From Pseudomonadales bacterium (GTDB lineage: Bacteria; Pseudomonadota; Gammaproteobacteria; Pseudomonadales; Azotimanducaceae): 64,000 bases of DNA. The stretch is from assembly GCA_028285415.1 (NCBI GenBank), contig JANQPF010000003.1, positions 310,001-374,000 on the forward strand. Direction: 5' to 3'. Positions 43,851-52,115 of the stretch are shown piece by piece. The position numbers and the translations under genes are program-made. Within the stretch, counting starts at the first letter, position 1; each line of letters begins with the position of its first letter. The notes beneath the pieces were generated by a model that was given only the letters and a program-made list of their open reading frames with translations, searched no databases and had not been told where the DNA came from.

Positions 43851-44315
43851 CTATCGATCAAGACGTTCGAGCTTGCTGTTGTCCCACGACACGACGTTTC
43901 CCGGCTCGAACACAATCCAGCGCCTGCTGCGCCCTGAAGCCGTGGCCTGGTAGGGTTTGCCGAGGGCGTGCTTGTCGCCGAGGTTGACTTGCGCTGTCTC
44001 GAGATGGCGCTCTTGCGCTTCCGCAGCCTGATCCTCCAGCACGCGTGCGGTGCCGCGCATCATGACACCCTGCAGGGTCGGCCAGGCGTCTCCCACGTCT
44101 ACCAGCACGGTAGCCGTTGGATTGCGACGCAGATTCGCAATTTTCTGGCCGCGTCCGAAGATGTACACCCTGCCGTTGGCCCAGCCGAATGTCATGGGGG
44201 TCAGGTTGATCTCGGAACCCGGACCGATGGTGGCGATGCGACAGTGCGGGCAACTGCCCATCAACTCGTTCAACTCCTCGTCGGTGAGATAAATCTTCCG
44301 GTCTATGCGAGCCAT
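43851..44315 (-). CDS. Pyridoxamine-5-phosphate-oxidase-like split-barrel protein
   Basis: A 154-residue FMN-barrel protein: HCRIATIGPGSEINLTPMTF, YIFGRGQKIANLRRNPTATV and VMMRGTARVLEDQ. Ends with a tryptophan-containing strand (RWIVFEPGNVVSWDNSK) seen in TIGR03618/PPOX proteins. Its start overlaps a tiny upstream frame. Function unknown. Confidence 0.83.
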   Translation of the reverse strand: MARIDRKIYLTDEELNELMGSCPHCRIATIGPGSEINLTPMTFGWANGRVYIFGRGQKIANLRRNPTATVLVDVGDAWPTLQGVMMRGTARVLEDQAAEAQERHLETAQVNLGDKHALGKPYQATASGRSRRWIVFEPGNVVSWDNSKLERLDR

Positions 44316-44383
44316 GGTTGCGCCGTTTCTCGCAATTGCCCCTGGACGGTTTCGTCGCTGATTGCTGCAAGTGCTTCAAGCAT
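44303..44383 (-). CDS. Possible 26-residue mini-gene overlapping the PPOX start
   Basis: A short frame MLEALAAISDETVQGQLRET with stop 13 bp inside the PPOX gene, sitting in the 116-bp gap upstream. It could be translated for coupling, but length makes this uncertain. Confidence 0.25.
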   Translation of the reverse strand: MLEALAAISDETVQGQLRETAQPWLA

Positions 44384-44431
44384 GAGAGATTCCTGTCGGA
44401 GTACGGGCCCAGTGTGCCATACCTGTGCGGT

Positions 44432-44878
44432 TCAAAAATTGAATCCGCTGGCGGCTACCCGCGCCAGCCGCCGCTGCCGGTGGCGGAAAAAGAGATTTGC
44501 AAAGAGCCAGACGAACGGCGTGAGCAGACCGGCGTCGACGTCGACGTCATCCTGATAGTCGGTCTGCGTGCCGGCGTTGCGAATGGTGATGCGATGGTCC
44601 CATCGTTTGATCAATTTGCTGTAACCGGCGTCGTGCAACGAGAACGTGTCCTGGGTCTCAGCCATCGTGACGCGTATGGCCTGTTGCCCCAACGGCAGCA
44701 CGCCAAAGAGCTTCAAGCTGAACCAGTACGTTTCTTCCGCCCACTGATCGGGCTCGGGATCGACGGCCTCGGCGTTGATGACAGGCGCGGCAACGTGGCG
44801 GAAGAGGGCAGGCCGACGGACGGCGGCAACCGTGGCGCCGAAGCTGCACTCGAGACGTTGCTTGAGGCTGAATTTCAT
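44432..44878 (-). CDS. SRPBCC-like hypothetical protein
   Basis: A 148-residue protein possibly of the helix-grip (START/polyketide cyclase) fold: starts MKFSLKQRLECSFGATVAAV, middle DAGYSKLIKRWDHRITIRN, ending with a hydrophobic WLFANLFFRHRQRRLARV. Family assignment tentative. Follows the ClpX-zinc-finger gene by 15 bp and is probably controlled by the same promoter. Confidence 0.55.
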   Translation of the reverse strand: MKFSLKQRLECSFGATVAAVRRPALFRHVAAPVINAEAVDPEPDQWAEETYWFSLKLFGVLPLGQQAIRVTMAETQDTFSLHDAGYSKLIKRWDHRITIRNAGTQTDYQDDVDVDAGLLTPFVWLFANLFFRHRQRRLARVAASGFNF

Positions 44879-44893
44879 TGCAGCGCTTGCCGG

Positions 44894-45250
44894 TCAGGCA
44901 AAACGTTCCCACGCGGCCTGCCGCGACATGCCAAGCGCGGTACCGATTCTGGCCCAGCTGACCTTGCGCTGGCGCAGCTCGTCAACGCGGGCCTGTAGTC
45001 CCTCGCGAATCGTCTCGGTGCTGCGCAGCACGCCGGGCAATGTGGCAAGGAGCTCGTCGTTGTCCATGATCGTCCAGCCTCGCCAGCCGCCGGATGCGTC
45101 CTGGTATTTCTCGTCACCCAGAATGGAATTGCAGATCCCTATGCAGCCGTCGCAGATGTATACGCCTGGCCCGGCGATGAGCCTGGCAACCTCGCGATGG
45201 GTTTTGCCGCAGAACGTGCAGACCGGTTCTCCGGTTGTGGCGTTGGGCAT
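44894..45250 (-). CDS. ClpX-type zinc finger and HTH protein (probable regulator)
   Basis: A 118-residue protein with an N-terminal zf-C4_ClpX finger ([19 protein letters not shown] then [12 protein letters not shown]) and a C-terminal helix-turn-helix ([20 protein letters not shown]). It lacks the ATPase of ClpX, so a DNA-binding role is more likely. Upstream are two dyads overlapping a good promoter whose start point falls inside a longer in-frame extension, which fixes the ATG. Autoregulation is inferred. Confidence 0.82.
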   Translation of the reverse strand: MPNATTGEPVCTFCGKTHREVARLIAGPGVYICDGCIGICNSILGDEKYQDASGGWRGWTIMDNDELLATLPGVLRSTETIREGLQARVDELRQRKVSWARIGTALGMSRQAAWERFA

Positions 45251-45274
45251 GGTCAGTCTCGATAGCGGAACGAG

Positions 45275-45321
45275 TGTCAAGCATGGCTTGACATCATGAG
45301 CATGTCAAGTAATACCTGACA
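45275..45321 (-). promoter_or_regulatory. Promoter with two TGTCAAG dyad operators
   Basis: Two 19-bp dyads, TGTCAAGCATGGCTTGACA (45275-45293) and TGTCAAGTAATACCTGACA (45303-45321), lie 28 bp centre to centre. On the minus strand TTGACA (45303-45308) and CATGCT (45280-45285), 17 bp apart, form a promoter overlapped by the two dyads, so a bound protein would block or reshape it. The first dyad is perfect in both 8-bp arms, the second has one mismatch in seven. Confidence 0.75.
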
Positions 45322-45346
45322 ACCGGGGCGAGGCGCCGGCTGACGC

Positions 45347-45844
45347 TCACATTTCCGTCAAGGCGTAGGCGACGAGCAGCGTCGATGTGACGCACGCGGC
45401 TGACCGCACATGATTCCAGTTCGTCCAGACGACGAGGTAGCGCTGCCACAAATCACGGCCTTCCTGGCTGTCTGCTTGCGCCGCATCCAGCTGATTGTTG
45501 AGCGGAACGTTAAAGGCCATGGTCGACAGCACGCAGGCGGCGGTATAGACGACGGTGGCGCAGAGGAGGACAGCAAATGCGGGGGTGAACGCTCTAGCCA
45601 GGTAGCTTGCCGCCACCAGCAGCACGGCGGTGCCGAGAAATACGAGCAGAAAGCTGGGTCGGATGATGAAGCGGTTGATCGCCTGCATGGAACGCATGCC
45701 CTCGGAAGATGCCTGGGAGCCCAGCGCTTTCATCATGAACGTCGAGAAGGCGACGAATAGCCCGGCCATCATGCCGCTGCCGAGACAGGCCAGTATGAGT
45801 ACCCAGCGCAGCGTCTCCGCCGGCTCGTCCGTGATCGGATCCAT
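45347..45844 (-). CDS. DUF1772 membrane protein
   Basis: A 165-residue four-helix membrane protein with the DUF1772 signature FNVPLNNQLD followed by W..YLVVWTNWNHVRSA. Function unknown. Its ATG follows the VOC stop with no gap. Confidence 0.87.
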   Translation of the reverse strand: MDPITDEPAETLRWVLILACLGSGMMAGLFVAFSTFMMKALGSQASSEGMRSMQAINRFIIRPSFLLVFLGTAVLLVAASYLARAFTPAFAVLLCATVVYTAACVLSTMAFNVPLNNQLDAAQADSQEGRDLWQRYLVVWTNWNHVRSAACVTSTLLVAYALTEM

Positions 45845-46228
45845 TCAGCGCTCAGCCTGTTCGATCATGACGAGGTTCCCGCAGCCATCTTCGAACAGGT
45901 TCCTGAGCCCGTACTCCGGTCGGTCGAGCTCAGGTCTCAGCTCGATGCCTGCAGCCTGGAGCCGCAGCAGCTCCGCCTCCGGGTCCGCTGCGCTGAAAAC
46001 CATGATCGGCAGGTTGGCCTCGTAGGCGGCGCGCTGGTAGGTCTCGGCGAAACTGCCCTGGCAGGGTTCGAGGAGCATGGCCGTCCCGTCGGGTGCTTCG
46101 GGAGATACGACAACGGCCAGCAGGGCTTCCGGGTCGAACTCTTTCGATTGAAAGCCCAGCTGAGTCGTGTAGATCTCGTGGGCTTTGACCGGATCCTGGA
46201 CCGGTACGCTGACGAGCGACAGTTTCAT
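45845..46228 (-). CDS. VOC/glyoxalase family protein
   Basis: A 127-residue VOC protein: MKLSLVSVPVQDPVKAHEIY start, ATMLLEP-like strand (GTAMLLEPCQGS) and end FEDGCGNLVMIEQ, a typical lactoylglutathione-lyase-like single unit. Substrate unknown. Confidence 0.85.
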   Translation of the reverse strand: MKLSLVSVPVQDPVKAHEIYTTQLGFQSKEFDPEALLAVVVSPEAPDGTAMLLEPCQGSFAETYQRAAYEANLPIMVFSAADPEAELLRLQAAGIELRPELDRPEYGLRNLFEDGCGNLVMIEQAER

Positions 46229-46266
46229 ATGCCTACCTCCCGGCACGACGGCGCAGGGTACGTCCG

Positions 46267-46725
46267 CTACTCATCGGTCTCAAAGGTGTACCCGATGACC
46301 TTGGCGATGTCATCGGGTGAGAGTGATTCGTACAGAGCGTTGGCCGGGGCGTTATCGAACTCCGTGCCGAGCCACAGCTCTTCGCAGCCTTGCTCCTCGG
46401 CGATCTCGAGGAGCTTCTGCATCATCAGCTTGCCCACCCCGCGTTGCCGATGATTTGTGCAGACGTCAACTTCATCGACGTAGAGCCAGAGCGCCTTGTC
46501 GTACGGCTTCATTTCGATTCTCGACGAAGCGATGCCGAGCAGCGTTTCCCCGCCGGCATGCGCTTCGTGGCACGCGATGAAGATTGTGTCCTGCCTTTCA
46601 AGGTACGCGCTCAGCGCCTCGACCTCATATACGGACATCTCGTTGGCTTCGTCCCACGACGCATCGTTGATTTGTGCAACGAGCGTTGGCAGGTTGTCCT
46701 CGCCGGTAATCGTTCGAACGATCAA
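46267..46725 (-). CDS. GNAT acetyltransferase
   Basis: A 152-residue GNAT protein with CTNHRQRGVGKLMMQKLLEI as the acetyl-CoA loop. The most likely start is a TTG overlapping the stop of the YjbR gene (TTGA) with GGAGG ten bases before it; a longer version would run into the upstream gene. Confidence 0.83.
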   Translation of the reverse strand: MIVRTITGEDNLPTLVAQINDASWDEANEMSVYEVEALSAYLERQDTIFIACHEAHAGGETLLGIASSRIEMKPYDKALWLYVDEVDVCTNHRQRGVGKLMMQKLLEIAEEQGCEELWLGTEFDNAPANALYESLSPDDIAKVIGYTFETDE

Positions 46726-47057
46726 GGTTCGTAAGCCTCCAGGTCCTTCTTTCTGGCCACCCGGCGCCACGCGAGTTCCATCAGGTCGCGAAACTCGGCC
46801 TCAGGGATGGTGGGGCGCACCAGGACGGCGGGGTAGCCCGCATAGTGGTCGGTGATGTAGAACGTCATGGGATCTCTCTCCATCAGCGCCTGTTGTTCCT
46901 CAACCGAGTTTAATAGCACAACAATGGCGTCTTCTTTGTTGTGCAGTCTCAGCATGAGCTTCTTGGCAACCTTGATTGCGGGCGTGCCGTAAGAAGTGCT
47001 CTCTTCCGTACCGGGGAACGATCGTGCCATGTCTCTGATAGTGTTGAACGTAATCAT
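46722..47057 (-). CDS. MmcQ/YjbR-like protein
   Basis: A 111-residue YjbR-fold protein: MARSFPGTEESTSYGTPAIK and KKLMLRLHNKEDAIVVLL, then MTFYITDHYAGYPAVLVR. Double-wing DNA-binding-like fold of unknown function. Confidence 0.88.
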   Translation of the reverse strand: MITFNTIRDMARSFPGTEESTSYGTPAIKVAKKLMLRLHNKEDAIVVLLNSVEEQQALMERDPMTFYITDHYAGYPAVLVRPTIPEAEFRDLMELAWRRVARKKDLEAYEP

Positions 47058-47126
47058 CGTTGTAATTGACCGTCATGGAATCGGATCGCGTGCGCTGCCA
47101 TGTTCCGCTCAGAGCCGGCGCGCCTG

Positions 47127-47402
47127 CTAGCGGTAGAATTCCACATAGAAACTGACAATCCCATCGGGTTCAACTTCGTGCAGCACCTCGGGCTCGACAA
47201 CGCCGCTGTGTTCCGGGTCCAGGACGTACTCGTTGGTTGAGGGTTCCAGGATCCGGTATCTGAGCGTGCCTTCCAGAACGACGATCTTACCCCATGTGCC
47301 TGGCTTCGTTTGGTGCGCGTTTCGAAGCCCCTTCGGTATCGACGCTTCGTCAAACACGGGCGTTTTCTTGTAGGCGGTCACGTGTTCAGGCAGGGCGCGC
47401 AC
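47127..47402 (-). CDS. DUF1971 cupin-like protein
   Basis: A 91-residue protein of the DUF1971/TehB-N-type cupin: AYKKTPVFDEASIPKGL, NAHQTKPGTWGKIVVLEG, and EPEVLHEVEPDG with metal-like His. GTG start. Function unknown; related domains are linked to tellurite protein TehB. Confidence 0.83.
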   Translation of the reverse strand: MRALPEHVTAYKKTPVFDEASIPKGLRNAHQTKPGTWGKIVVLEGTLRYRILEPSTNEYVLDPEHSGVVEPEVLHEVEPDGIVSFYVEFYR

Positions 47403-47405
47403 GTG

Positions 47406-48221
47406 TCACAAACGCCAGGTGCGGGCGGCGGTGACGCCGAGAATCACGAGCAGCAGCGCCAGGAGATATTTGAGGTAGGCCGCAATCTGCTCGAAGAGAT
47501 AAAGCACTTGAGATTTCCACACGAACCAGGCACCGGGCGGGTAGGACATGAAGGTATTGTCCACGGTACTCGTGAAGAACGGTATCACCGTCGCCCTGGG
47601 TCCGGCGTAGGCCTGGCGGAGGAGATCCTCACGCGCGGCCAGCGCGTTGACGCTGAGCAGGCGACCGGATTCATCAGGTACCACAACCTCCATATCCGGG
47701 TCGTACATATGCCACTTGCCGTCATAGTAAGCTTCCATGACGACGTGGCCGTTCAATCCGACGTGCCTCGAAGGAATGCCAACGTCGTTCGCCAGTGACA
47801 GGAGCACGTAAGAGCTTTGACTGCAGAACGTCGACGCTCCCCGGGATACCAGGCTCTCCTCATCGTGAACCGTGCTGAACGCGGGATGCAGCTGCCCGAG
47901 CGTCCACAGCAACCAGTTGCTGAAGATATTGTGACGGGCAAGCCCGTGGGTGAAACGTTCAGTGACCGTTTTGTACAGTGCATCCATCGCTTTCTCGGGC
48001 GGCAGCGCTTCGAGCGGCTGCCCGGCTGCGAGGGCAGCACGTTGCAACAGCGCGTCATAAGAGCGCGCATCTTCAGCCAGATTGAGATCGAATTGCTCCC
48101 ACGCCCGCGGCGCTCGCGCCTCGTAGTCGCCGAGGGACGTGACGTCGCCGGCGAGACTGGTGCCGAGCAGGATGACGCCGAGGAGTGAGAGCAGGAACGG
48201 CAGCACCTTTCGCATTGTCAT
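47406..48221 (-). CDS. Exported transglutaminase-like protein
   Basis: A 271-residue protein with a signal peptide (VLPFLLSLLGVILLGTSLA), a transglutaminase-like core (GASTFCSQSSYVLLSLANDV for the Cys, GLNGHVVMEAYYDGKWHMYD for His and Asp) and a C-terminal transmembrane helix (YLLALLLVILGVTAART). Likely a membrane-bound periplasmic thiol peptidase or crosslinker. Its first ATG directly abuts the stop of a bridging mini-gene. Confidence 0.8.
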   Translation of the reverse strand: MTMRKVLPFLLSLLGVILLGTSLAGDVTSLGDYEARAPRAWEQFDLNLAEDARSYDALLQRAALAAGQPLEALPPEKAMDALYKTVTERFTHGLARHNIFSNWLLWTLGQLHPAFSTVHDEESLVSRGASTFCSQSSYVLLSLANDVGIPSRHVGLNGHVVMEAYYDGKWHMYDPDMEVVVPDESGRLLSVNALAAREDLLRQAYAGPRATVIPFFTSTVDNTFMSYPPGAWFVWKSQVLYLFEQIAAYLKYLLALLLVILGVTAARTWRL

Positions 48222-48332
48222 TCACATGCCTCTCGGCGGTACGCAGGTTCTACCGTTGCCGTGGACATACCGTGCTGGTCCAACATTCGTTCCTCTAAGC
48301 CAGAGAATAATGTCGGTGCGCGCAATCGTCAT
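48222..48332 (-). CDS. Possible 36-residue bridging mini-gene
   Basis: A frame starting MTIARTDIILWLRGTNV that overlaps the upstream ATPase stop by 3 bp (ACATGACG) and ends TGA directly against the next ATG. Exact fit on both sides suggests it is translated or is a remnant of a small gene. No family. Confidence 0.35.
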   Translation of the reverse strand: MTIARTDIILWLRGTNVGPARYVHGNGRTCVPPRGM

Positions 48333-48919
48333 GTGCTTCGCGGTGGTGTGGTTGCGGTCTGAGGCTCGAGCGCATCGAGATGCGCCAGGATGAGTGCCAC
48401 GCGATTCTCCACCGTGCCCGGCGGCACGGCGATCGGGGTGTAGCCTTGGCTGTGATAGAAGTGCAGGGTGGACTCGTACACGTTCACTGCGTGATCAAAC
48501 GTGTGATCGCGTTCGTCGTCTGTGCGGTAGATGTCTTCCCAGGGCGGGAAGAGGAAAACCAGCTGATAGCGATACTTGCTGAGCAGCTGACGAGCATCCT
48601 CCTCATCGAGCGCTCCGGCAGCCAACAGCAAGCCAACGGCCTCAACCACGCCGCGCTCGAAAAACGCAGGTGAGGAGCCTTTCGACTGGTAAGCGTCAAC
48701 TTCCTTCTCGAAGACCTGCTGGGCAAACGTCAGTGCATCAGGGCGTGGCGACAGCCCTGCGGCTCTTCGTTGGCGGATGATGGACCGCGCGGCATCGTCG
48801 CCGGTTGCATAGCCCCGCCGACGGAGTTCCTCGAGCACGGTTGTTTTACCGGCACCAGGACCTCCCGTCAGAACGATGCGATGCACGCGCGCCGTTCCCG
48901 ATCTAACATGACAGTTCAT
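48329..48919 (-). CDS. AAA_28-type P-loop ATPase/kinase
   Basis: A 196-residue NadR-kinase-like protein: Walker A TGGPGAGKTTVLEEL (18-32), RRRGYATGDDAARSIIRQR, and FFERGVVEAVGLL. AAA_28 family, function unknown. The first ATG overlaps the upstream cupin stop by 17 bp; a GTG at the HRIVL strand is an alternative start. Confidence 0.8.
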   Translation of the reverse strand: MNCHVRSGTARVHRIVLTGGPGAGKTTVLEELRRRGYATGDDAARSIIRQRRAAGLSPRPDALTFAQQVFEKEVDAYQSKGSSPAFFERGVVEAVGLLLAAGALDEEDARQLLSKYRYQLVFLFPPWEDIYRTDDERDHTFDHAVNVYESTLHFYHSQGYTPIAVPPGTVENRVALILAHLDALEPQTATTPPRST

Positions 48920-49238
48920 CCACCTGGATCATGATGGCATGCATCCCCGAGGCGCTGCCTTTGGCGTGCACTTCACCCTTCTCGAAGTAAGCGCCTTCGC
49001 CGGCAGCCAAATCCAGACGCTCACCGTTCTCCCCCGCAACCCACCCGCTGCCGCTGACAACCAGGAACAGCTGGCAGAACCCGGCAGGGTGCGCGCCAAT
49101 CTGCGAATTCACATCCAGGTAGATGGAGTAGACGTGAGTTGTGCCGGATCCGGATCCCAGCACGTTGCGCCATGCGCCGCTGCTTTCGAACTGTGTGATC
49201 GATTCCGCCTGATCTTTTTTGAAGCTTAAGAGGCGCAT
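48903..49238 (-). CDS. Cupin family protein
   Basis: A 111-residue single cupin: GAHPAGFCQLFLVVSGSGW and EGAYFEKGEVHAKGSASGM are the two cupin motifs; the metal histidines are partly present. The ATG 2 bp after the GNAT stop is preferred. Function unknown. Confidence 0.78.
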   Translation of the reverse strand: MRLLSFKKDQAESITQFESSGAWRNVLGSGSGTTHVYSIYLDVNSQIGAHPAGFCQLFLVVSGSGWVAGENGERLDLAAGEGAYFEKGEVHAKGSASGMHAIMIQVDELSC

Positions 49239-49240
49239 CT

Positions 49241-49687
49241 TCAGGATTGGCCGTGCCATCGATACTCAACGTCCGGGACGGATTCCGGGGGCGGGCTGAC
49301 GCCGAACTTTACGACAACGAAGCCGAATTTCTCGTAGAAACGACGCGCGCCGTGATTTTGTTCGTGTGTATGCAATGTCAATCCTTGCGGGCAAAGCGCT
49401 TTGGCGTGGGAAAGGAGTGCCGTCCCAATGCCGGTCTGCTGCGCTGTCGGGTCCACGTACAGTCGGTCGATGTAGGCATCCTGCATAGCGAGGAAACCGA
49501 GCACGTTCGAGTTGATCTCGTACACCCAGATATCACAGTTTCGCACAATAACTGACTCGAACACCTCGAGCGCACTGGCTTGGTCGAGGCGCTGAAACGC
49601 CGGCAGGTAGTCGTACGCCTGGAGTCCAGAGCGATGCCAGACGTTCGCCGTGGCCGCAGTGTCCCGATGCTCAAATGCTCGAATCAT
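49241..49687 (-). CDS. GNAT acetyltransferase
   Basis: A 148-residue GNAT enzyme: IDRLYVDPTAQQTGIGTALL is the acetyl-CoA motif, and ARRFYEKFGFVVV the C-terminal strand. Resembles YjaB/ElaA-type N-acetyltransferases. Substrate unknown. Confidence 0.85.
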   Translation of the reverse strand: MIRAFEHRDTAATANVWHRSGLQAYDYLPAFQRLDQASALEVFESVIVRNCDIWVYEINSNVLGFLAMQDAYIDRLYVDPTAQQTGIGTALLSHAKALCPQGLTLHTHEQNHGARRFYEKFGFVVVKFGVSPPPESVPDVEYRWHGQS

Positions 49688-49720
49688 GACGGCGTCATGT
49701 CATGGGTCTTCAAACCAAAT

Positions 49721-49960
49721 CTAGAATAACCAGGAGTCATCGTCTTCGGTGTTTTCGCACAGGGAGTTCAGAGCGAGCAGGGTCGCCTTGGTGTCCTCGA
49801 ACTCGTCCTGTGTGATTGCGCCGCTGTCCAGAGCCGACTTGAGATCGAGCAGCTGTGTGCCGAGCGAGACGTCACCCAGACTCACATGCGTGTTGCCGCC
49901 GTTCCAGCATCCGCCAAGAGCAAAACAAAGGGTCGCGATCAGAATGGTCTTGTGAATCAT
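49721..49960 (-). CDS. Small SHOCT-like lipoprotein
   Basis: A 79-residue lipoprotein: signal and lipobox IATLCFALGGC (Cys18), then a SHOCT-like segment LKSALDSGAITQDEFEDTKA. SHOCT short domains act in oligomerisation. Acidic C-terminus (ENTEDDDSWLF). Function unknown. Confidence 0.72.
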   Translation of the reverse strand: MIHKTILIATLCFALGGCWNGGNTHVSLGDVSLGTQLLDLKSALDSGAITQDEFEDTKATLLALNSLCENTEDDDSWLF

Positions 49961-50046
49961 GCTTTCCTATCTCGTGTTTCCAAAGTGAAATAACCGGCTG
50001 CGCCAATGAATGAGCTCACCGGGCGTCGGTTCGCGCCGCAGTGCCA

Positions 50047-50463
50047 TCAGACAATTTCTTCTTCGCCTCTCGGGTCGAACCTCAGGAACCGTCGGGGTGC
50101 GAACCCACACATCAGCCTGAGAACAAACCTCATCTTGTATTCGCGGGCAATTTCCGCCCGTTCGTCGCCGTGGATGGCAACTGCTGTGTACGGTTTGATG
50201 GTCCCCTGATGTGCCACATCGACATCCGGGTGGTCGAGGACGGCGTGGTACCACTGGCGGAACCAGTGGTTCGATGACCCATAAAGTCTGCCGCGGTAGT
50301 CGAAGCCGTACAGTTTGCGCTGGAACGTTTCATCACCTCGACGCACAAACACGGTCACGCCGTTTTCCATGTCCGGCTGGGTTTTCCAAACGACTGCCTC
50401 CAGCAGGAGCAGTAGCACGAGGTAGCCCACGAAGATGAGTCCTGCGATCTCCAGCACGCTCAC
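50047..50463 (-). CDS. Membrane-anchored nitroreductase-like split-barrel protein
   Basis: A 138-residue protein with one N-terminal helix (IAGLIFVGYLVLLLLLEAVV) and a domain resembling deazaflavin-type nitroreductases (GRLYGSSNHWFRQWYHAVLD, YTAVAIHGDERAE). GTG start. It has the same anchor-plus-small-barrel plan as the two genes at the left end of the array and may be a third, distant member. Confidence 0.6.
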   Translation of the reverse strand: MSVLEIAGLIFVGYLVLLLLLEAVVWKTQPDMENGVTVFVRRGDETFQRKLYGFDYRGRLYGSSNHWFRQWYHAVLDHPDVDVAHQGTIKPYTAVAIHGDERAEIAREYKMRFVLRLMCGFAPRRFLRFDPRGEEEIV

Positions 50464-50505
50464 CGGAAGCTTCCCGGACGGCTGGCCAGCGGCAACAGGG
50501 TGGTA

Positions 50506-51012
50506 TCATCCATCGCCGCTGTGTCTCGCCATCGCGAATACATCGACATAGCGCCCGTCCCGAAAGGCATAGCGCTTGAGGGTGCCTTCCACCTCGAAAC
50601 CGCATCGTTCGTAAAGCTTTATGGCGGCTTCGTTGTCTGTGAATACGGACAATTCAATGCGCGAAAGCTGCATCCAGTTGTCAGCCAGATCCAGCACCTC
50701 GGACATCAGCCGAAAACCGATACCCTTGCCTTGCCAGTCATCATGCACCGCCATGGCGATTTCTGCGGCATGCCGACGGCGGGGGCTGTCCATGGTCCAG
50801 ATTGCGATGTTTCCGACGGCGACGTCATCGGCGCATGCAACCAGCCTGGTCATGTTTCGCGGCTCCTCCGCGCCTCGCGTTTGCCACGCGTGAAGCGATG
50901 GGTGGGGCATCTGGAGCGTCCCCCAGATCACCTTGGGCTGGGCATACACGCCATGCAGGGCTTCGGAATCCCTTGGCTCCTGGCGCCGGACTGTGATTTG
51001 AATGTCGGTCAT
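50506..51012 (-). CDS. GNAT acetyltransferase
   Basis: A 168-residue GNAT protein, PhnO/RimI-like: VHDDWQGKGIGFRLMSEVLD is the cofactor loop and NEAAIKLYERCGFEVEGTL the next motif. The ATG overlaps the end of a 30-residue frame upstream (AAATGACC). Confidence 0.86.
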   Translation of the reverse strand: MTDIQITVRRQEPRDSEALHGVYAQPKVIWGTLQMPHPSLHAWQTRGAEEPRNMTRLVACADDVAVGNIAIWTMDSPRRRHAAEIAMAVHDDWQGKGIGFRLMSEVLDLADNWMQLSRIELSVFTDNEAAIKLYERCGFEVEGTLKRYAFRDGRYVDVFAMARHSGDG

Positions 51013-51101
51013 TTGCCGCACCTCGCGATGGAACGTCGGCACTTGTTGCGCTGGACCCGGAGCGCGAGAAACGTCAGATCCAGCCGCTCGTCATCGCTCA
51101 T
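51009..51101 (-). CDS. Possible 30-residue bridging mini-gene
   Basis: A frame MSDDERLDLTFLALRVQRNK with ATG inside the last codons of the upstream gene and TGA overlapping the GNAT start by 3 bp. It fills the whole gap. Might couple translation or encode a microprotein. Confidence 0.35.
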   Translation of the reverse strand: MSDDERLDLTFLALRVQRNKCRRSIARCGK

Positions 51102-51561
51102 CCTGGAAGATCTCCGTCTCAACGTAGTCGATAAACCTCCGGTCGTACACATGTTCCGAAAACGACTCCCAGAATTGACGTATTTTTGGCTGGTTGAGCG
51201 TCCAGACCATATTCCTGTGTTTCGCCTCAAAGGCTTCTTCGTCGTATGCCCCTTCGATGTGGTGCAGATAGTTCGCCTCGAAGAGGTTACAGACATGGAA
51301 ACACCACGCTGTGAAAATCCTCAGCTCTTCCGGACTCAGATCGTCTCGAGGCACGTTCGGATCGAACGCCTTTACGAATACGCCGGGGTGCTCGGTTTGT
51401 ATGAGTTGAGAATGGGAGCTGGTATCGACCCAGGACGAGTAGATATTTGATCTCAGGGTCTTGGTGTTCTGCCGGATCTGAGTTGCCAGGTAGATCAGCG
51501 TTGCCAATGTGGCAATCGCGGCAACGAACTCGCCGATGTTGCCAAGATCTTGGATAGACAT
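51091..51561 (-). CDS. Anchored hypothetical protein of the IGEFVxAIA family
   Basis: A 156-residue protein with one N-terminal helix in LGNIGEFVAAIATLATLIYL, then a charged ATQIRQNTKTLRSN stretch and a soluble C-terminal domain (AWCFHVCNLFEANYLHHIEG). It shares the anchor and TQIRQNT/AQVRQTR motif with the gene two positions upstream at 52116. Seen commonly in marine gammaproteobacteria; function unknown. Confidence 0.72.
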   Translation of the reverse strand: MSIQDLGNIGEFVAAIATLATLIYLATQIRQNTKTLRSNIYSSWVDTSSHSQLIQTEHPGVFVKAFDPNVPRDDLSPEELRIFTAWCFHVCNLFEANYLHHIEGAYDEEAFEAKHRNMVWTLNQPKIRQFWESFSEHVYDRRFIDYVETEIFQDER

Positions 51562-51652
51562 ATGGGCTTCGCCTGCGTTCAGGCTCCGTGGTGATGCGGC
51601 TAGATTACTCCCGAACCCGAGACAAACCTAGAACTGCCGTGGGGCGCGCAGA

Positions 51653-52081
51653 CTACCAGCCGAACTCCGAATAGGTAACGCCGGCTGATCCCTGTTCGAT
51701 CGCGTGTTTGACATAAGGGATCGTGTTGGTGGGCATCTGATCGAGCGAAAACCAGCCGAGGTGATCACATTTGTGTGGCTCCATGTTGGTAGGCTCCCCC
51801 GCCCATGTTTGCGCCTGATAGAAAAAAGAGATGCGCTCATCGGTGTCTTTTCGGTGAATGAGGTGGAACAGAGACAGGTCTTCCGGACGTAAGCGAAGCC
51901 CGGCTTCTTCCCGGGCTTCCCGCACCATGGCCTGGCGGCCGGATTCGCCGCCATCAAAGTGTCCCGCCACCACCGAGTATTTGCCGTCTTCATAGCCGGT
52001 ATTGAAGCGCCTGAGCATCAGAATGTCGTTGTTCCTGATGAGTATCAGATGTGCTTCGGGTATCGCTTTGAATCGCTGCAT
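51653..52081 (-). CDS. NUDIX hydrolase
   Basis: A 142-residue NUDIX protein: [20 protein letters not shown] followed by AGLRL is a complete NUDIX box (about 40-64). Followed by [20 protein letters not shown]. Substrate may be a modified nucleotide or NDP-sugar. Confidence 0.9.
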   Translation of the reverse strand: MQRFKAIPEAHLILIRNNDILMLRRFNTGYEDGKYSVVAGHFDGGESGRQAMVREAREEAGLRLRPEDLSLFHLIHRKDTDERISFFYQAQTWAGEPTNMEPHKCDHLGWFSLDQMPTNTIPYVKHAIEQGSAGVTYSEFGW

Positions 52082-52115
52082 CTAAACCCCGTAGATCCCA
52101 TGAGGCTGCCGAACG

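Noticed and set aside
44894-45250. ClpX protease chaperone
   Set aside because: The zinc finger is ClpX-like but there is no AAA+ domain; a helix-turn-helix follows.
45251-45280. Earlier ATG for the ClpX-finger protein
   Set aside because: It falls inside the predicted -10 and upstream of the expected transcription start.
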